From an uncultured Clostridia bacterium (GTDB lineage: Bacteria; Bacillota; Clostridia; Oscillospirales; Acutalibacteraceae), in the NCBI GenBank assembly GCA_958445555.1, contig CAUCSW010000034.1, forward strand, positions 1-7,078: DNA of 7,078 nt, read 5' to 3'. Below the pieces are notes generated by a model. The model saw only the letters and a list, made by a program, of their open reading frames with translations. It made no database searches and was not told the DNA's origin. Numbering within the stretch: the first letter of the stretch is position 1; the number at the start of each line of letters is the position of its first letter. This document shows, in pieces, positions 6,414 through 7,078 of the stretch. A program made the position numbers and the translations under genes.

Positions 6414-6426
6414 ACGGTGATATATT
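6398..6426 (+). promoter_or_regulatory. possible sigma-A promoter for the AraC-family gene
   Basis: TTGCTT (6398-6403) and TATATT (6421-6426) are 17 bases apart. Transcription would begin near 6433 and leave an unusually long leader of about 120 bases that contains the direct repeats and the inverted repeat described below. The region is AT-rich, so other promoter choices are possible. Confidence 0.45.
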
Positions 6427-6448
6427 TACTTATATAAAATCGGACACC

Positions 6449-6524
6449 TTGCACGGGGGAGCCGATCCTTTAGTGCATACATAACAACCGCACCGTACAT
6501 ATATAACAGCCGCACCGCGTGCAA
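6449..6524 (+). promoter_or_regulatory. inverted repeat TTGCACG/CGTGCAA in the regulator leader
   Basis: TTGCACG (6449-6455) and CGTGCAA (6518-6524) are reverse complements and would close a 62-base loop in the leader RNA, holding both 22-base repeats. It may be an RNA stem or paired protein half-sites. Just 13 bases separate its 3' arm from the AAAGGAG ribosome site, so folding could influence translation. Confidence 0.35.
6476..6519 (+). repeat. two 22-base direct repeats, candidate AraC-type operator
   Basis: Unit one (6476-6497) and unit two (6498-6519) match at 18 of 22 positions; the best-kept core is ATAACA-R-CCGCACCG (6481-6495 and 6503-6517). A period of 22 bases is two helical turns, which suits the two DNA-binding domains of an AraC-family dimer bound to direct half-sites. 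The location in the leader of such a gene suggests autoregulation. Binding is inferred, not shown. Confidence 0.5.
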
Positions 6525-6537
6525 GCTCATAAAAAAG

Positions 6538-6544
6538 AAAGGAG
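6538..6544 (+). promoter_or_regulatory. ribosome binding site AAAGGAG that points to an ACG start
   Basis: AAAGGAG is a strong Shine-Dalgarno sequence. Eight bases after it is ACG (6553-6555), in frame with the AraC-family coding region. No ATG, GTG or TTG lies at a workable distance in that frame. Confidence 0.6.
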
Positions 6545-6552
6545 CGGTCAAA

Positions 6553-7078
6553 ACGGTTCTCGAAAACGCAGTTATTACAAATATATATTCCGTCAATCTC
6601 ACCGACTTCAAATCGACCGTGACAAAAAGAAGAATATACCGCGAACGCTGCGGATTGATATTCAAGACGGAAGGAAAAACGGTTTATAACTTTAACGGAA
6701 AGACATTCCGATCGGGCGAGGGAAAGTGCCTGTTTCTGCCCAAAAATATAGAGTACGAGTTTTCGGTCCTTGAAACCGGGGCGTGCTACACCGTCGATTT
6801 TGACATAGATGTCTTTCCCGGAACCGAGCCGACAGAGATCGAACCTGCGGCGATGAGCGATATCATCAGGCACATAATACCGCTTTACAGGTTGTGGAAC
6901 GCAAAAGCGCCTGCATATCACAGCCGATGCATGAGTGAGTTGTACCGTATAATTACATATCTTACCGCCGAAAGCGGTGAATATCGCTATAAAAGCAAGT
7001 CCGATAAGATATCTGCGGCGGTGGCGTATATGAATGAGCATTTTTTGGACCCTTCGATCAGTAATGCGGTAATAGCGG
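6553..7078 (+). CDS. AraC-family transcriptional regulator, 3' partial, apparent ACG start
   Basis: This frame is open from 6421 to the window end and gives 175 residues from the ACG at 6553. The N-terminal part looks like the cupin-type sensing domain of AraC regulators: RERCGLIFKTEGKTVYNFNG (about 31-50), then FLPKNIEYEFSVLETGACYTVDFDI (61-85) with the usual LPxxxxYxF-type turn. The helix-turn-helix domain starts near residue 152 (KISAAVAYMNEHFLDPSIS) and is cut by the window edge, leaving about 100 residues unseen. It is divergent from the cassette and most likely senses its substrate and controls the promoter at 6330-6358. The odd point is the start: counting from ACG gives a normal short N-terminus (VLENAVITNIYSVN), whereas the first in-frame GTG (6619) has no ribosome site and would cut into the domain. 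ACG may be a T-to-C change of ATG, a sequence error, or a rare real start. GTC at 6547 is too close to the ribosome site. Confidence 0.82.

Noticed and set aside
6430..7041. 203-residue open frame on the minus strand
   Set aside because: It is antisense to the AraC-family frame, which has clear sensor and helix-turn-helix content. Its own translation is rich in scattered cysteine, arginine and tyrosine and resembles no family.
1..7078. tRNA genes, CRISPR arrays, insertion sequences, phage or toxin-antitoxin genes
   Set aside because: I looked for cloverleaf T-arm signatures, regularly spaced repeats, transposase motifs and small paired genes and saw none that could be supported.

Overview
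The window looks like part of a spore-forming Clostridia chromosome, probably a gut Oscillospiraceae/Ruminococcaceae relative. The grounds are a gene for an alpha/beta-type small acid-soluble spore protein, a BmpA-family nucleoside-type ABC importer, strong AGGAGG-like ribosome binding sites and mid-range GC with AT-rich spacers. The species cannot be named from sequence alone.

Left part, plus strand (1-2472). Two membrane permeases of one importer come first, the first cut by the window edge. A spacer of about 400 bases follows, whose first 270 bases fold into several helices, including a possible loop pseudoknot, and end in a Rho-independent terminator; this may be a stable non-coding RNA or a structured operon tail. 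Then comes a 59-residue spore DNA-binding protein with a possible forespore promoter and a terminator built on a perfect 34-base palindrome.

Middle and right part, minus strand (6358 down to 2529). Four genes read in the same direction from one good sigma-A-type promoter: a type I 3-dehydroquinate dehydratase-like protein interrupted by an in-frame TAA, an SDR dehydrogenase, a PIG3/Qor-type quinone oxidoreductase, and an EamA/DMT transporter whose start overlaps the previous stop by ATGA. Together they suggest a small inducible cassette that handles a cyclic or carbonyl-containing metabolite (dehydration, redox steps, transport). The substrate is unknown.

Right edge, plus strand (6376-7078). 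A divergent AraC-family regulator, cut by the window end, faces the cassette. Its reading frame has no ATG, GTG or TTG near its start; an ACG codon sits exactly where a well-placed AAAGGAG would put the start. Its leader carries two 22-base direct repeats, a spacing typical of AraC half-sites. The two divergent genes thus each carry a one-codon irregularity (internal TAA, ACG start), which suggests either recent decay of the locus, sequence errors, or unusual translation. This and the pseudoknotted RNA candidate are the parts most worth checking.
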